A stretch of DNA of 64,000 bases from CAZOEL01 sp964578835 (GCA_964578835.1 CAZOEL010000014.1:1-64000), one strand, 5' to 3'; shown: positions 17,113 to 26,506, counted from the stretch's first letter. Translations and numbers: made by a program. The notes: a model not told the origin generated them from the sequence alone.

Positions 17113-17421
17113 ATGAGGGTAATCACGAAGGGTCGGCTTCAAGAGTTTTGGGAAGCTCACCAACAAGCGAAAAAGCCTCTGAGTGAATGGTTTGCGGTGG
17201 TGGCCAAAGCCAAATGGAATAGCTTTGAAGATCTTCGAGTGATCTATCCAAGCGCAGATCAAGTAAAAGTAGAGAGTGGAAGCATTACGACGATTTTCAA
17301 CATCAGCGGCAACAAATACAGGCTCATTACGGCAATTCATTACAATACACAAAAGGTGTTCATAATCGACATAATGACCCATGCCGATTACGACAAGAAC
17401 GTCTGGAAGAAGAAATTCTAA
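17113..17421 (+). CDS. higB: HigB-type toxin (mRNA interferase) of a type II toxin-antitoxin pair
   Basis: The ~102-residue protein of the RelE/HigB superfamily (HigB_toxin type) has the N-terminal helix MRVITKGRLQEFWEAH, a central WNSFEDLRVIYPSADQVK segment, and the strand pattern TTIFNISGNKYRLITAIHY with FIIDIMTHADYDKN at the end. The family cleaves mRNA on the ribosome. H, D and K/N residues near the C-terminus fit the usual active-site surface. The start is taken at ATG 17113, eight nt after GGAAAG. It is followed after 21 nt by the antitoxin gene, the toxin-first order typical of higBA. Toxicity is inferred from the family. Confidence 0.85.
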   Translation: MRVITKGRLQEFWEAHQQAKKPLSEWFAVVAKAKWNSFEDLRVIYPSADQVKVESGSITTIFNISGNKYRLITAIHYNTQKVFIIDIMTHADYDKNVWKKKF

Positions 17422-17442
17422 GCGCCAACCAGGAGGCGTCCC

Positions 17443-17901
17443 ATGAAGTCGATAATTTCTGTAAAATTTGACTCCAGCGCAAATCCTGTTTGCGCACAAT
17501 CCTCGCCGAATGAAGCCGACGCACAGGATGAGTACGCACTTCAAGTCTGGCCGCTCAGAACGGAAGCTGACTACTTTCAGGCTAGAAATACAGTGGACAA
17601 GCTCGCACTGAAGGGAGAGGACAACCTCACAGATGCCGAACAGGATCAGTTGGAAATTTTCAGTATTCTGATGGAAAAATATGAAGAGGAACACTATCAA
17701 GTTGATCAGCTCAAATTATCTCCTATTGAATTCCTTGAGCTTCTAATGCGAGAAAGCGGCATGAAAGCTTCCGATTTGGGACGACTGCTCGGCGACAGAA
17801 CCTTGGGTTACAAGATACTCAAAGGCGAACGCAATCTCAGCAAGGCGCACATCAAAACGCTCAGTGAGCGCTTCAAGGTTGATAGCAGCGCCTTTTTGTA
17901 G
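17443..17901 (+). CDS. higA: HigA-type antitoxin
   Basis: The 152-residue antitoxin has an N-terminal region with VWPLRTEADYFQARNTVDKLA and an acidic linker. The C-terminal helix-turn-helix reads LLMRESGMKASDLGRLLGD, then LGYKILKGERNLSKAHIKTL. HigA neutralises HigB and represses the shared promoter through this domain. AGGAGG lies 7 nt before the ATG, a stronger site than that of higB, consistent with antitoxin excess. Downstream a weak inverted repeat (GCCTTACG/CGTAAGGC, about 17967-18002) could end the transcript. Confidence 0.85.
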   Translation: MKSIISVKFDSSANPVCAQSSPNEADAQDEYALQVWPLRTEADYFQARNTVDKLALKGEDNLTDAEQDQLEIFSILMEKYEEEHYQVDQLKLSPIEFLELLMRESGMKASDLGRLLGDRTLGYKILKGERNLSKAHIKTLSERFKVDSSAFL

Positions 17902-18099
17902 GAATTGTAAGATTCCCCATGTCGAACGAGCCCCTCCCTGCCCGCCTTGAAGATCCTGCAGCAAGGCCTTACGTTTCAGTCAGAATTGCGCCCGTAAGGC
18001 TTTACGCCGAGGCAATCCTCTCTTTTTTTACTGCGCTACATGGAGGATAATCCCGCCTCGCCTGGCCAGGCTTAATGAAACGAAATCAAGGAGGAGAAC

Positions 18100-19248
18100 A
18101 TGGACTTTTTGCTTCCTGACGGAATAATCGAAGATCGCAATCGTCTGAAAGCGTTTCTTGCCCAGCGAGTGGCGCCCAATTTATCCACATGGTTCGAAGA
18201 GCGCGCCTTCCCGCGAGATCTCTTCAGAGAGATGGGTGAGCAGGGATGGCTGGGATTCAATGTGAGCGAGGGAAAACTTGTGGAGCAGAGCGCGCTCAAG
18301 CAGGCGGTTCTGTTTGAAGAGCTCGCGAAAATATCGCCTGGAATCGCTGTGGCCATACTGGTTCAAATCTCTCTTGGCGGCAAAGGGTTGGTTTTATTCG
18401 GCTCGGATAAGCAGAAGGAAGCGTATCTGAACCCTTCGATCCGAGGAGAGACCCTGCTGTGCGTCGGGAACACCGAGCCGATGGCGGGAAGCGACGTAGC
18501 AAACATCGCAGCCGATGCGAAACAAGTCGATGGAGGCTGGCTTCTCAACGGAACCAAGGCTTACGTCACCAACGGAGCCATAGCCGACTTCGGCTTGATC
18601 ACGGCTATCACCGATCCCGACGCCGGCAGGAACCATCGCATCTCGATGCTCCTGGTCGATCTTTCATCAAAGGGCGTCACGCGAAAGAAGCTGAACAAGG
18701 ATGTCTGGATTCCATCCGATCTCACGAGGCTTACCTTCAAAGATGTCTTCGTCCCTGAAGAGAATCTGGTGGGCAATCACGGCAAAGGGCTACAGCAGGT
18801 GCTGGAGATCTTCACCAACAGCAGGCTCACCATAAGCGCTCTCACTCTCGGGACGGCTGCGGGAGCCTTTGAGCTTGGCCTGAATCGAGCGAAGAGAAGA
18901 GAAGCCTTCGGGAAAAAGCTTGCGGACTTTCAGGCAAAGTCTTTTGAGATAGCCGATTTTTTCACCAAAATTGAAGCTGCAAGGCTGATGGTCATGAAGG
19001 CCTGCTGGACCAGAGACCAGGGGAAGGATTTCCGGCTGGAGGCGTCCATGGCGAAGTACCTCACGGTGGAAGTCGCGCGAGAGGTAGGGCTGTGGGCCGC
19101 TGATCTTTTCGGAGCCGCTTCCGTCGTCGTCGACCACCCCATTCACAAGTTCCCGCTCGACGCCTGGGCTTCCTCCCTGGGCGAAGGAACTCAGGACGTT
19201 CAGAAGCTGATCATCTCCAGGGAAGTGTTGAAAAGGGACAGCTTCTGA
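18100..19248 (+). CDS. Acyl-CoA dehydrogenase family flavoprotein
   Basis: The 382-residue FAD enzyme oxidises an acyl-CoA to the 2,3-enoyl-CoA and passes electrons to ETF. Domain order is as expected: an N-terminal helical domain with FLAQRVAPNLSTWFEE, a mid beta-domain (CVGNTEPMAGSDVANI; GWLLNGTKAYVTNGAIAD), and a C-terminal helical domain with GAFELGLNRAKRREAFGKKL. The catalytic glutamate is likely in SSLGEGTQDVQKL, aligning with the Y-E-G-T motif of short/medium-chain enzymes with glycine replacing tyrosine. AAGGAGG lies upstream of ATG 18100. It is convergent with an MDR oxidoreductase. Substrate cannot be deduced; beta-oxidation or branched/aromatic acid degradation are both possible. 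Confidence 0.9.
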   Translation: MDFLLPDGIIEDRNRLKAFLAQRVAPNLSTWFEERAFPRDLFREMGEQGWLGFNVSEGKLVEQSALKQAVLFEELAKISPGIAVAILVQISLGGKGLVLFGSDKQKEAYLNPSIRGETLLCVGNTEPMAGSDVANIAADAKQVDGGWLLNGTKAYVTNGAIADFGLITAITDPDAGRNHRISMLLVDLSSKGVTRKKLNKDVWIPSDLTRLTFKDVFVPEENLVGNHGKGLQQVLEIFTNSRLTISALTLGTAAGAFELGLNRAKRREAFGKKLADFQAKSFEIADFFTKIEAARLMVMKACWTRDQGKDFRLEASMAKYLTVEVAREVGLWAADLFGAASVVVDHPIHKFPLDAWASSLGEGTQDVQKLIISREVLKRDSF

Positions 19249-19258
19249 GCTCTGGATG

Positions 19259-19287
19259 CCGGATGCCTGCCTTAACCCGGCATCCGG
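19259..19287. terminator. Hairpin between convergent genes
   Basis: Perfect 9-bp arms CCGGATGCC/GGCATCCGG around an 11-nt loop, between the stop of the acyl-CoA dehydrogenase gene (+) and the stop of the MDR gene (-). Probably a shared terminator, without a long T-run. Confidence 0.4.
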
Positions 19288-19288
19288 C

Positions 19289-20320
19289 TCACGGCTCCAG
19301 GACAATTTTGCCGAACTGCTCGCTTTTTTCCATCATCGCAAAGGCTTCCCGGCCGTCTTTCATGGGCATTACGACATCGATCAGCGGTTTCAGCCGGCCA
19401 GTCCAGAGGAGCCTCAGGATATCGTGGAAGTCCTGGTGGGCTCCCATGGTGCTGCCGATGAGGCTGATTTGTTTGCTGAAAATATACCGGATGTCAATTT
19501 CCGTGATCGGGCCGCTGGTGTTGCCGACGATGACGATGCGGCCGCCTCTGGCCACGGCCTTCATGCTGGCGCCCAGGGTTGCGGCCCCAACGTTGTCTAC
19601 AACCACATCCACGCCGCGTTTGCCCGTAAGGGAATAGATTTCGCGACCCCAGTCCGTCTTGGACCTGTCTATGACGAAGTCGGCTCCTATTTCCTTCGCC
19701 TTTTCAGCCTTTTCGGAATTGCCCGCAACGACGTAGACCGTTGCTCCGGCAAGCTTCGCAATCTGGGTCGCCATGCTGTTCACTCCTCCGCCGGCTCCGA
19801 CCACCAGCACGGTTTCTCCCGCCCGGAGCCCGGCTCTGCGAATGAGCATCCGCCAGGCGGTAAGCGTGACCAGAAGAGGGGCGGCCGCAGAGGGAAAGTC
19901 CAGGTCTTCGGGCATGGCTGCAAGGTTGGATGCGGGAACCGCCACATATTCGGCAAGGCCTCCGGGCAACTGCTCTCCCAGAATGTGGTAGCCGGGACTC
20001 ACGCTGTCCTCGCCCCGGCGGGTGAATTCATCACGAAGCGTGCTGAGGCCTGGATCTACGACCACTTTTTGTCCCACTGCCCAGCCGTCAACGCCGGGTC
20101 CAAGCCCAGCTACAACTCCGGCGATATCGGAGCCGCCCCAATGGGGCATTTTAAGCTTGAGGCCGGGCCAACCGCGCCTCACCCAAATATCGAGATGGTT
20201 GATGGCGCAGGCCTTGACCTGAACAAGCGCCTCACCAGGTCCAGGAACAGGATCGGGAACGTCTTCACACCACCGTATTACCTCCGGGCCTCCGTGCTCA
20301 TAGAAACAAAGCGCTTTCAT
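19289..20320 (-). CDS. MDR-superfamily NAD(P)H oxidoreductase (quinone oxidoreductase-like)
   Basis: The 343-residue medium-chain dehydrogenase/reductase has a GroES-like N-terminal domain (ALVQVKACAINHLDIWVRRG) and a Rossmann domain with VLVVGAGGGVNSMATQIAKL. The zinc alcohol-dehydrogenase subgroup has a catalytic cysteine before the D/H pair; here the segment is NHLDIW, and the four-cysteine structural zinc lobe is missing. It is therefore more likely a zinc-free quinone oxidoreductase, enoyl reductase or acryloyl-CoA-reductase-like enzyme than an alcohol dehydrogenase. It faces the acyl-CoA dehydrogenase gene tail to tail, so the genomic link with acyl-CoA metabolism is suggestive only. 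Confidence 0.85.
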   Translation of the reverse strand: MKALCFYEHGGPEVIRWCEDVPDPVPGPGEALVQVKACAINHLDIWVRRGWPGLKLKMPHWGGSDIAGVVAGLGPGVDGWAVGQKVVVDPGLSTLRDEFTRRGEDSVSPGYHILGEQLPGGLAEYVAVPASNLAAMPEDLDFPSAAAPLLVTLTAWRMLIRRAGLRAGETVLVVGAGGGVNSMATQIAKLAGATVYVVAGNSEKAEKAKEIGADFVIDRSKTDWGREIYSLTGKRGVDVVVDNVGAATLGASMKAVARGGRIVIVGNTSGPITEIDIRYIFSKQISLIGSTMGAHQDFHDILRLLWTGRLKPLIDVVMPMKDGREAFAMMEKSEQFGKIVLEP

Positions 20321-20680
20321 GGCGTCGATCCTTCGCGCGCCCCCTCATGACCTGAAGGCGCAACAGATTATAGGGAATATAACTCGATATACCGGCAAGT
20401 TGTATTCATTGCCTCTTCAGGCTTCTGTCTCCTGACTCTTGTGTGGAAAGCTAAAGACGCATCTTTTTCGATTCAAGGGCTGAGCATGGAAAATGCCGGC
20501 CGATTATGATATTTAATGAGCTCCATGGAGCCTCGATGCGCCCACATCAAAGAAGCTCCGGTTTAACTTGCTTTTTTTGTCCGTTAGTGATTAGTTTCCG
20601 TCTCTCTGGAAAGACTGCGGCCGTCGCTTCGCGACGCAACGCAGCCAAGAGATGAGGACCTACTCGATGAGGTGATCTGT
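20321..20680. other. Divergent intergenic region before the PBP gene
   Basis: Upstream sequence of the MDR gene (-) and the PBP gene (+). A small GTCGC/GCGAC hairpin lies near 20612-20625. No convincing promoter hexamers or genes are seen. Confidence 0.45.
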
Positions 20681-23089
20681 ATGAAGCGTTTACAACCATC
20701 CAGAAGAAATAAAAAGCCGAGCGCCGCCCGCTGGCTCGGGATTGCTCTTCTGGCTGTGATTACCTGTATGTTCGTGGGCGCCGGTTTGACCCTTTTTGCC
20801 TTCTATATTCAGGTGGAGCGGTCTTTGCCGAGCGTCAAGTCTCTCAAGAGCTATCATCCGCCGCTCGTCAGCACCATGTATGCCGCAGACGGCTCGCTGA
20901 TGGGCGAGTTCTATACGGAGCGCCGCTACATCGTTCCGATGAGCGAGCTTCCCCCGCATCTTATCAAGGCGTTCCTCGCCGCCGAAGACGCGCGTTTCTA
21001 CGAGCATGGGGGCGTCGATCTTGCGGGAGTCGTCCGCGCATTCTTCCGAAACCTTCAGGCAGGCGAAATCGTTCAAGGAGGGAGCACCATCACGCAGCAG
21101 GTAGTCAAATCGCTCCTGCTCACTCCGGAGCGCACGGTGATCCGGAAGGTAAAAGAGGCGATCCTCGCCTATCGCATCGACCGATCTCTCAGCAAGGACG
21201 AAATCCTCAACCTCTATCTCAATCAGATCTACTTCGGGTCGGGAGCATACGGAGTCGAGGCTGCGGCGCGGACTTATTTCAACAAGCGAGCGAGAGATCT
21301 CAATCTTTCCGAAGCTTCGCTCCTCGCCGGGCTCCCGAAGGCTCCAAGCCGTTATTCCCCCTTTCAGAACTATACGGCTGCAAGAGAGCGTCAGCAGTAC
21401 GTGCTGCAAAGAATGATCGAATCCGGTTTTGCCTCCGAAGACGCAGCCAGGAAAGCCTTCGCGGAAGCCCCGCCCCTGGCCAAGCCCAAGCACTGGACCT
21501 TGAAGGATTTCAACCACTTTACGGAAGAAGTCCGCAGGCAGGTCGAAGCGCGCTACGGCCGGGATGGACTCTACAAAGAGGGCCTTGCCATCTATACGAC
21601 TCTCGACCCCAAAGCTCAGCAATACGCTGAGAAGGCGATCGATCTCGGCTTGAGAGAGCTTGACAAGCGCCACAGCCGCTATCGGGGCATTCATGTGAAC
21701 GTTTCCAAAGAAGACATGCCGAGCGCTTTAAAAGTGCTCAAGGAGAGAAATGGTGAGCTCGAAGCCGACAAGATAGTCGGCGCCGTCATTACGAACTATG
21801 ACTCCAAAAACAGATCCTGCCAGTTGAATCTCGGCTCCGCGCTGGGAAAGCTCCCTTCGTCCGGCTGGGAATGGGCGCAGGCCCGGTCTTCGAGGGTCTT
21901 TCGGGTTGGGGATCTCATCCGCGTGCGGCTCGTCAAGCTCCAGGACGACAAGAGCTGGACCACGGTGCTCGAACAGGACCCGGGCATGGAAGGCGCCTTG
22001 CTTGCAATGAATCCCGATACGGGAAGAGTTATTTGCATGGTCGGCGGCAGGAATTTCGAAAAGAGCCAGTTCAACCGGTGCACGCAGGCGCTTCGTCAGC
22101 CCGGCTCCTCTTTCAAGCCCATCATTTATGCGGCGGGCCTCGATAAGGGGTACACCGAAGTTTCCACTCTCATCGACTCTCCGATCGTCAAAGACGATCA
22201 CAGCCTTCGAGGCCCTTGGAAACCGGCCAACTACGACCGTCAGTTCTGGGGTCCGATCCCGCTCAGGAGAGCCCTCATCCATTCGAGAAACGTCGTGACC
22301 GTGAAGCTTCTCGAGGACATAGGCGTTGATTACGCAATCAATTACGCCCGCAAGCTCGGCATAAGCTCGCAATTGACGCCTTCACTGGCCCTGGCCCTCG
22401 GGTCTTCCGGAGTTTCATTGTGGGAGATCATTACGGCCTACTCCGCCTTCGCCAACAATGGCGACAAAGTGGAGCCGTATATGATCGAAAAGATTTACGA
22501 CCGAAACCGACGTCTTCTTGAAGAGCATCAGACCCGCCGGGAAAACGTGATTCCGCCCGAGACGGCCTATATCATCACGCACTTGCTCCAGGGAGTGGTC
22601 GAAGAGGGCACGGGAACGAGGGCGAAGCAGCTGGGCAGGCCTGCAGCCGGGAAGACCGGGACCACCAACGAGCTCAAAGACGCCTGGTTCATCGGCTATA
22701 CGCCCTCGGTTCTTGCGGGAGTATGGATTGGCTATGACGACCACAACCTTTCGCTCGGAAAGGGAGAAACCGGCGGACGAGCAGCTTGCCCCATCTGGGT
22801 CGATTTCATGCAAAACCTGCTCAAGGATGAGCCCGTGCAAAGCTTCCCCATTCCCGAGGGCGTAGTGTTCGCAAAGATCAACCCGAATACCGGCGCAGTT
22901 CTGGGCTCCGACAGTTCGTGGGGAGTATACGGAGCATTTGCGGGAAGCGCGCCGGAGCCAAGGAGGGCTTCGTCCTACGACTCCGAGTCGCCCGAGGGGT
23001 CTTACGATGAAGAGTCCTCTTATTCTTCAAGCCACTCCCCTCCCGCGACGTCTCCTTCGGAGTCGTTTTTCAAGTCGGATCTCTTTTAG
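20681..23089 (+). CDS. mrcA: Class A penicillin-binding protein (PBP1A type), bifunctional peptidoglycan synthase
   Basis: The 802-residue inner-membrane protein polymerises and cross-links peptidoglycan. A membrane anchor lies at about residues 20-45. The GT51 transglycosylase follows, with catalytic glutamate in AAEDARFYEHGGVDLAGV and the motifs GGSTITQQVVKSLLL and YLNQIYFGSGAYGVEAAA. The transpeptidase has SSFKPIIYAAGLDKG (SxxK serine), SRNV and KTGTTNELKDAWFIGYT (KTG). An OB-like insert lies between the domains. The tail is rich in serine, proline and glutamate. The frame could begin at GTG 20672, but GAGGTGAT sits five nt before ATG 20681 and decides the start. No lipoprotein activator gene is adjacent. 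Confidence 0.94.
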   Translation: MKRLQPSRRNKKPSAARWLGIALLAVITCMFVGAGLTLFAFYIQVERSLPSVKSLKSYHPPLVSTMYAADGSLMGEFYTERRYIVPMSELPPHLIKAFLAAEDARFYEHGGVDLAGVVRAFFRNLQAGEIVQGGSTITQQVVKSLLLTPERTVIRKVKEAILAYRIDRSLSKDEILNLYLNQIYFGSGAYGVEAAARTYFNKRARDLNLSEASLLAGLPKAPSRYSPFQNYTAARERQQYVLQRMIESGFASEDAARKAFAEAPPLAKPKHWTLKDFNHFTEEVRRQVEARYGRDGLYKEGLAIYTTLDPKAQQYAEKAIDLGLRELDKRHSRYRGIHVNVSKEDMPSALKVLKERNGELEADKIVGAVITNYDSKNRSCQLNLGSALGKLPSSGWEWAQARSSRVFRVGDLIRVRLVKLQDDKSWTTVLEQDPGMEGALLAMNPDTGRVICMVGGRNFEKSQFNRCTQALRQPGSSFKPIIYAAGLDKGYTEVSTLIDSPIVKDDHSLRGPWKPANYDRQFWGPIPLRRALIHSRNVVTVKLLEDIGVDYAINYARKLGISSQLTPSLALALGSSGVSLWEIITAYSAFANNGDKVEPYMIEKIYDRNRRLLEEHQTRRENVIPPETAYIITHLLQGVVEEGTGTRAKQLGRPAAGKTGTTNELKDAWFIGYTPSVLAGVWIGYDDHNLSLGKGETGGRAACPIWVDFMQNLLKDEPVQSFPIPEGVVFAKINPNTGAVLGSDSSWGVYGAFAGSAPEPRRASSYDSESPEGSYDEESSYSSSHSPPATSPSESFFKSDLF

Positions 23090-23138
23090 TCTAGAGCGAG
23101 TGGGCCATCAACATCGTTTCTTCCGGTTGATGCGGGCC

Positions 23139-23159
23139 CCCTCTCCCTCAGGGAGAGGG
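23139..23159. repeat. CCCTCTCCCT palindrome (REP-like intergenic unit)
   Basis: Arms CCCTCTCCCT/AGGGAGAGGG around one base, followed by GGGTGAGGG. A degenerate partial copy (CGCCCTCAAGGGAGAGGG) occurs near 23208-23227. Such units recur between genes in many environmental proteobacterial genomes. It may also weaken transcription from the PBP gene into the helicase gene. Confidence 0.45.
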
Positions 23160-23320
23160 TCGGGGTGAGGGAAGTATTCTTTTAGAGAGATTTCCCGTGA
23201 TGCCGCCATCGCCCTCAAGGGAGAGGGAAAAGACTGCAACCCGAACATTCAGAGTTGACAGTCCACCAGCATTAAGGAGAAAGCGGCAGGATTTGCCTGC
23301 CGCTCACACTGGATTGGCGA

Positions 23321-25237
23321 ATGCAGAGTTACTTCGGACCAGAGGGTCTATTGGCCCGGAAGATACCCCATTTTGAATTCCGGGCTTCCCAACTGGAGAT
23401 GGCCAAGGCGGTTCAAGAGTGCATAAACGGGGAAACTCCTCTTTTAGCCGAAGCCGGCACGGGGACGGGGAAAACCTGGGCCTATCTCATTCCCTCCATT
23501 CTGAGCGGTCGGAAGGTCGTCGTTTCCACCGGAACGAAGACGCTCCAGGATCAGATCCTCGACCACGACGTTCCTCTTCTCAAGAAGCATTTCTTTCCGA
23601 GGCTTCAAGCGGTCTGTCTCAAGGGCAGGAAGAATTATCTCTGCAGGCGCAGATTTCGCGACTTCAGCTATCAGCCGACCTTCTGGAGCCGGGAGGAAGC
23701 CGGGCTCATGCGGCGCTTTCAGCAGTGGGCGACGCGAACGAAGACGGGAGATCGCGCCGAGATCGGCTGGCTGCCGGATCAGTTCAAGACATGGCTCGAA
23801 GTTAGCTCGAACAGCGAACAGTGCCTCGGGCAGCAGTGCGACGATCACTCCCGCTGCTTCATCACGATGCTCCGCCAGGAGGCGTCTCACGCAAGCCTTC
23901 TGGTCGTAAACCACCACCTTTTCTTTGCCGATCTTTCCTTGCGCATCAAAGGACTCAGAGAGATCCTCCCCGATTACGAAGCGGTCATCTTCGACGAAGC
24001 GCATCAACTCGAGGACATAATCGGGCTCTACTTCGGAACCGAATTCAGCAATATCAAGATGTACGATCTGATGCGCGACTTTTTGAAGGAGTGCAAGAAA
24101 AATTCAAAAAAAGCGAAGAACATCCAGCAGGCGCAAAAGGCCGCCGAACAATTGGACGTTCTAGCGAGGCTGCTCCACCATCAGCTCTATCAGTCCCGCG
24201 GCGCATACGGCCGCTTCCCCCTGGACATGGAAAACATCGGAGAAGAATTCACCCAGACGTGCTGGAAAACCGTCCATGCTCTGGAGCAATTGGCGGCGCT
24301 TCTCACTCCGACGCCTGAAACCCTACCCGCTTTCGAACCCTTCTACCGCCGCGCTTTGGAGCTTGCGCTCGCCCTTCAGCAGATCCTCGAGCAACGCGAC
24401 CCATCGCTCGTCTACTGGTTTGAGCTGACGCAACAATCGCTCTTTTTGCACGCAACTCCAATAGACGTCGCCCCTATCTTCCAGAAGCGCCTGCTTGCTT
24501 CGACATCGGCTCTGACGCTGACTTCGGCCACACTATCCATTGCGGGCTCCTTCGACTTTGTAAAAAGCTCTCTCGGCCTGCCCCCCGAAACGAAAGGGAT
24601 GCTCCTCCCCTCCCCCTTTGCCTACGAAAAGCAGGCGCTCCTGTATGTTCCATCGCAATTTCCCGCGCCGCATGAGCCGGGCTTTTGCCCACGAGTAGCG
24701 GAAGAAGCCCTGGAGATCCTCAAGAAAACCCGGGGAAGGGCCTTGTTCCTTTTCACAAGCTATCGCAACCTCAATGAAGTCTATCAAAAGCTTCGCGATC
24801 GGCTGCCCTACCCCATCCTCGTCCAGGGGCAAAAATCCAAACGCGCGCTCCTGGCTGAATTCAAGGAAAAAATCGATTCAGTCCTGTTCGCCACGAGCTC
24901 CTTCTGGCAGGGAATCGATGTGCCGGGCGAATCCCTCAGCTGCCTTCTAATCGATAAGCTGCCCTTCGAAGTACCCGACGACCCTTTAGGCGCCGCAAGG
25001 ATGGAGCACATCACGGCGCAGGGAAAAAGCTCCTTTTTCAACTACCAGGTCCCAAGGGCTATCATCCAACTCAAGCAGGGAGTCGGCCGACTCATTCGCT
25101 CCTCCGAAGACCGAGGCCTGATAGTCATCTTCGACGTGCGCCTGGTAACGAAAGGCTACGGTCGGCTATTCATGAAGAGCCTCCCCCCCTGCCGCGTTGC
25201 GCACAGCATAGATGCGGTGGATGAACTATTTCGCTAA
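23321..25237 (+). CDS. dinG: DinG/YoaA-type Fe-S superfamily 2 DNA helicase
   Basis: The 638-residue 5'-3' helicase belongs to the XPD/DinG group. Walker A is AGTGTGKTWAYLIP at about residues 45-58, motif Ia VVSTGTKTLQDQ, and motif II the DEAH box in VIFDEAHQLED. The Fe-S cluster cysteines lie between I and II: KNYLCRRR, then SEQCLGQQCDDHSRCF, the four-cysteine pattern. C-terminal motifs are FLFTSYRNLNEV, ATSSFWQGIDVPGESL and the arginine-finger helix QGVGRLIRSSEDRG. No exonuclease domain precedes it, as in E. coli DinG and YoaA rather than Staphylococcus DinG. Roles in the family are unwinding of D-loops, R-loops and damaged forks. It stands alone after an intergenic palindrome region. Confidence 0.92.
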   Translation: MQSYFGPEGLLARKIPHFEFRASQLEMAKAVQECINGETPLLAEAGTGTGKTWAYLIPSILSGRKVVVSTGTKTLQDQILDHDVPLLKKHFFPRLQAVCLKGRKNYLCRRRFRDFSYQPTFWSREEAGLMRRFQQWATRTKTGDRAEIGWLPDQFKTWLEVSSNSEQCLGQQCDDHSRCFITMLRQEASHASLLVVNHHLFFADLSLRIKGLREILPDYEAVIFDEAHQLEDIIGLYFGTEFSNIKMYDLMRDFLKECKKNSKKAKNIQQAQKAAEQLDVLARLLHHQLYQSRGAYGRFPLDMENIGEEFTQTCWKTVHALEQLAALLTPTPETLPAFEPFYRRALELALALQQILEQRDPSLVYWFELTQQSLFLHATPIDVAPIFQKRLLASTSALTLTSATLSIAGSFDFVKSSLGLPPETKGMLLPSPFAYEKQALLYVPSQFPAPHEPGFCPRVAEEALEILKKTRGRALFLFTSYRNLNEVYQKLRDRLPYPILVQGQKSKRALLAEFKEKIDSVLFATSSFWQGIDVPGESLSCLLIDKLPFEVPDDPLGAARMEHITAQGKSSFFNYQVPRAIIQLKQGVGRLIRSSEDRGLIVIFDVRLVTKGYGRLFMKSLPPCRVAHSIDAVDELFR

Positions 25238-25921
25238 GTCCCTGCATTCTCTGGCATCCCAAGGGGAATGACCAGGCCCGTATCCCCGCCAAACGTAAAC
25301 CGCGAAACATTCAATATTGCACGAACCGCCAAAGTGACGCGCACTGGCGCTCGCAAACAAAATAAGCCACCCATCAATATCAAGAGCTGAATCAGTCAAT
25401 AAGAGAGGCCTTGTCTCTCGGTCTACGGCCATGTTTTGGTTTGACAGAGACAGGGGTCTAATTTAGTGTTTGCGCAATATCCGGAGCCACAGATACAGAT
25501 CAATAGATTCAGAGCCAAGACATTTCAAGAACTGGAGATGTTTTTCCCATGAAGACAGGGAGAAAGCTTCTTCCGAAACACCCAGACGCCATGAAGCTTC
25601 TCGATCAATACGGCGGCAGATCTTGTTTATGCCAGGCATAGCCGTGTTGCCGAAAATTGCTGCTGGAAAACAGATTAGGGCAAGAAAGAGAAAGCTGCCT
25701 GAGGAAAATGGGACCGGAAAAGAAAGGTGTAGGAAACGAACTATGAGGCCGTCAAAGAGCTGGGGCCGGAAGACGGGATGTCCCAGCGCAACGAATGAGG
25801 CAGGCCATGTTTCTACTATTCGGCATTTGTTTCTAATACTGGAGACTTTTCAGCGTCAATGATGAAGGCGGGTGTTCGCGATCGCCGGAATACGCAACAA
25901 TTTTTTCATAAAACCTTTCTC

Positions 25922-25960
25922 AAAGCCCGACCTCGGCCAAAGGTGCGGGCTTTTACTTTT
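25922..25960 (+). terminator. Rho-independent terminator-like hairpin
   Basis: AAAGCCCGACCT pairs with AGGTGCGGGCTTT (one bulged base), followed by TTTACTTTTT. It is oriented to end plus-strand transcription from the decayed frames upstream. Confidence 0.55.
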
Positions 25961-26255
25961 TCCGCTTCAAAGGCGTCCTGGGCAAGGTTTTAGCAATTTC
26001 GAGCAGTTTTTGTGCCTGTAATGCAAATTAAATAACAACTTCAAAAAGATAGATACCTTGGGTTGTTTCGTCTCTCCTATTGAATAAAGTCTATCTTGAG
26101 CACCAGTATGCCGCGCTACCCGGTTCATAAACAGAGGCGGGCGTATGGTGTCTGGGTGTGTGCTTTTGCTCTTGTGTTGTGGGCAGACTGAAAAGAGGGG
26201 CTTTTTAGTAACTGCCGGTTACTTAATTTTTCTGCGCGGGATGGCTAAAATGAAA

Positions 26256-26288
26256 AAGGGAAGAGGACTTATTCAATCCTCTTCCCTT
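26256..26288 (-). terminator. Rho-independent terminator of tRNA-Leu
   Basis: Perfect 12-bp arms AAGGGAAGAGGA/TCCTCTTCCCTT with a 9-nt loop. Read on the minus strand, the stem is followed by TTTCATTTT. It lies 105 nt after the 3' end of the tRNA. Confidence 0.65.
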
Positions 26289-26392
26289 ACGATGGATGTT
26301 TGCGGTTGCTAAAAAGGGGCAAAGTTACTTAAAAGTTACTAAACGCGCCTTTTTGCCTCTCAGTTCCTAAATCAAGTAGCCCGCAAACTGAG

Positions 26393-26476
26393 TGCCGAAG
26401 CGGGGACTCGAACCCCGACAGGCGTACGCCCACTAGACCCTGAACCTAGCGCGTCTACCAGTTCCGCCACTTCGGC
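26393..26476 (-). tRNA. tRNA-Leu (anticodon CAG)
   Basis: The minus strand folds into a class II tRNA. The acceptor stem is GCCGAAG/CTTCGGC with A as discriminator. The D arm contains GGTAGACGCG, the anticodon stem CTAGG/TCTAG holds loop TTCAGGG (anticodon CAG, reading CUG codons), a long variable arm typical of leucine tRNAs follows, and the T arm is GGGGTTCGAGTCCCC. The 3' CCA is not encoded (CTC follows the discriminator). Its own promoter and terminator flank it. Confidence 0.95.
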
Positions 26477-26506
26477 GAACAAAAGCGTTGCAATTGAAAC
26501 TCCAAT

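Larger units (their letters stand above)
25238..26392. other. Gene-poor stretch with decayed reading frames beside tRNA-Leu
   Basis: No intact gene is recognised in 1.15 kb. Short protein-like segments appear in changing frames. On the minus strand, 25226-25432 gives a 68-residue frame containing TRPLLLTDSALDIDGWLIL. On the plus strand, a frame at 25457-25549 reads VFAQYPEPQIQINRFRAKTF; another, from 25550, reads MKTGRKLLPKHPDAMKLL then stops; a third contains NYEAVKELGPEDGMSQRNE near 25742-25798. A terminator-like hairpin with a T-rich tail follows at 25922-25960. This looks like the residue of one or more small genes broken by frameshifts. I cannot name a family. It directly abuts the 3' side of a tRNA gene, a common integration site, but no integrase or duplicated tRNA end was found. 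Confidence 0.4.

Noticed and set aside
25470..25862. A 130-codon plus-strand frame
   Set aside because: Rich in R, K and S with no motif; protein-like segments in this interval occur in other frames and end in stops, so it is treated as decayed sequence.
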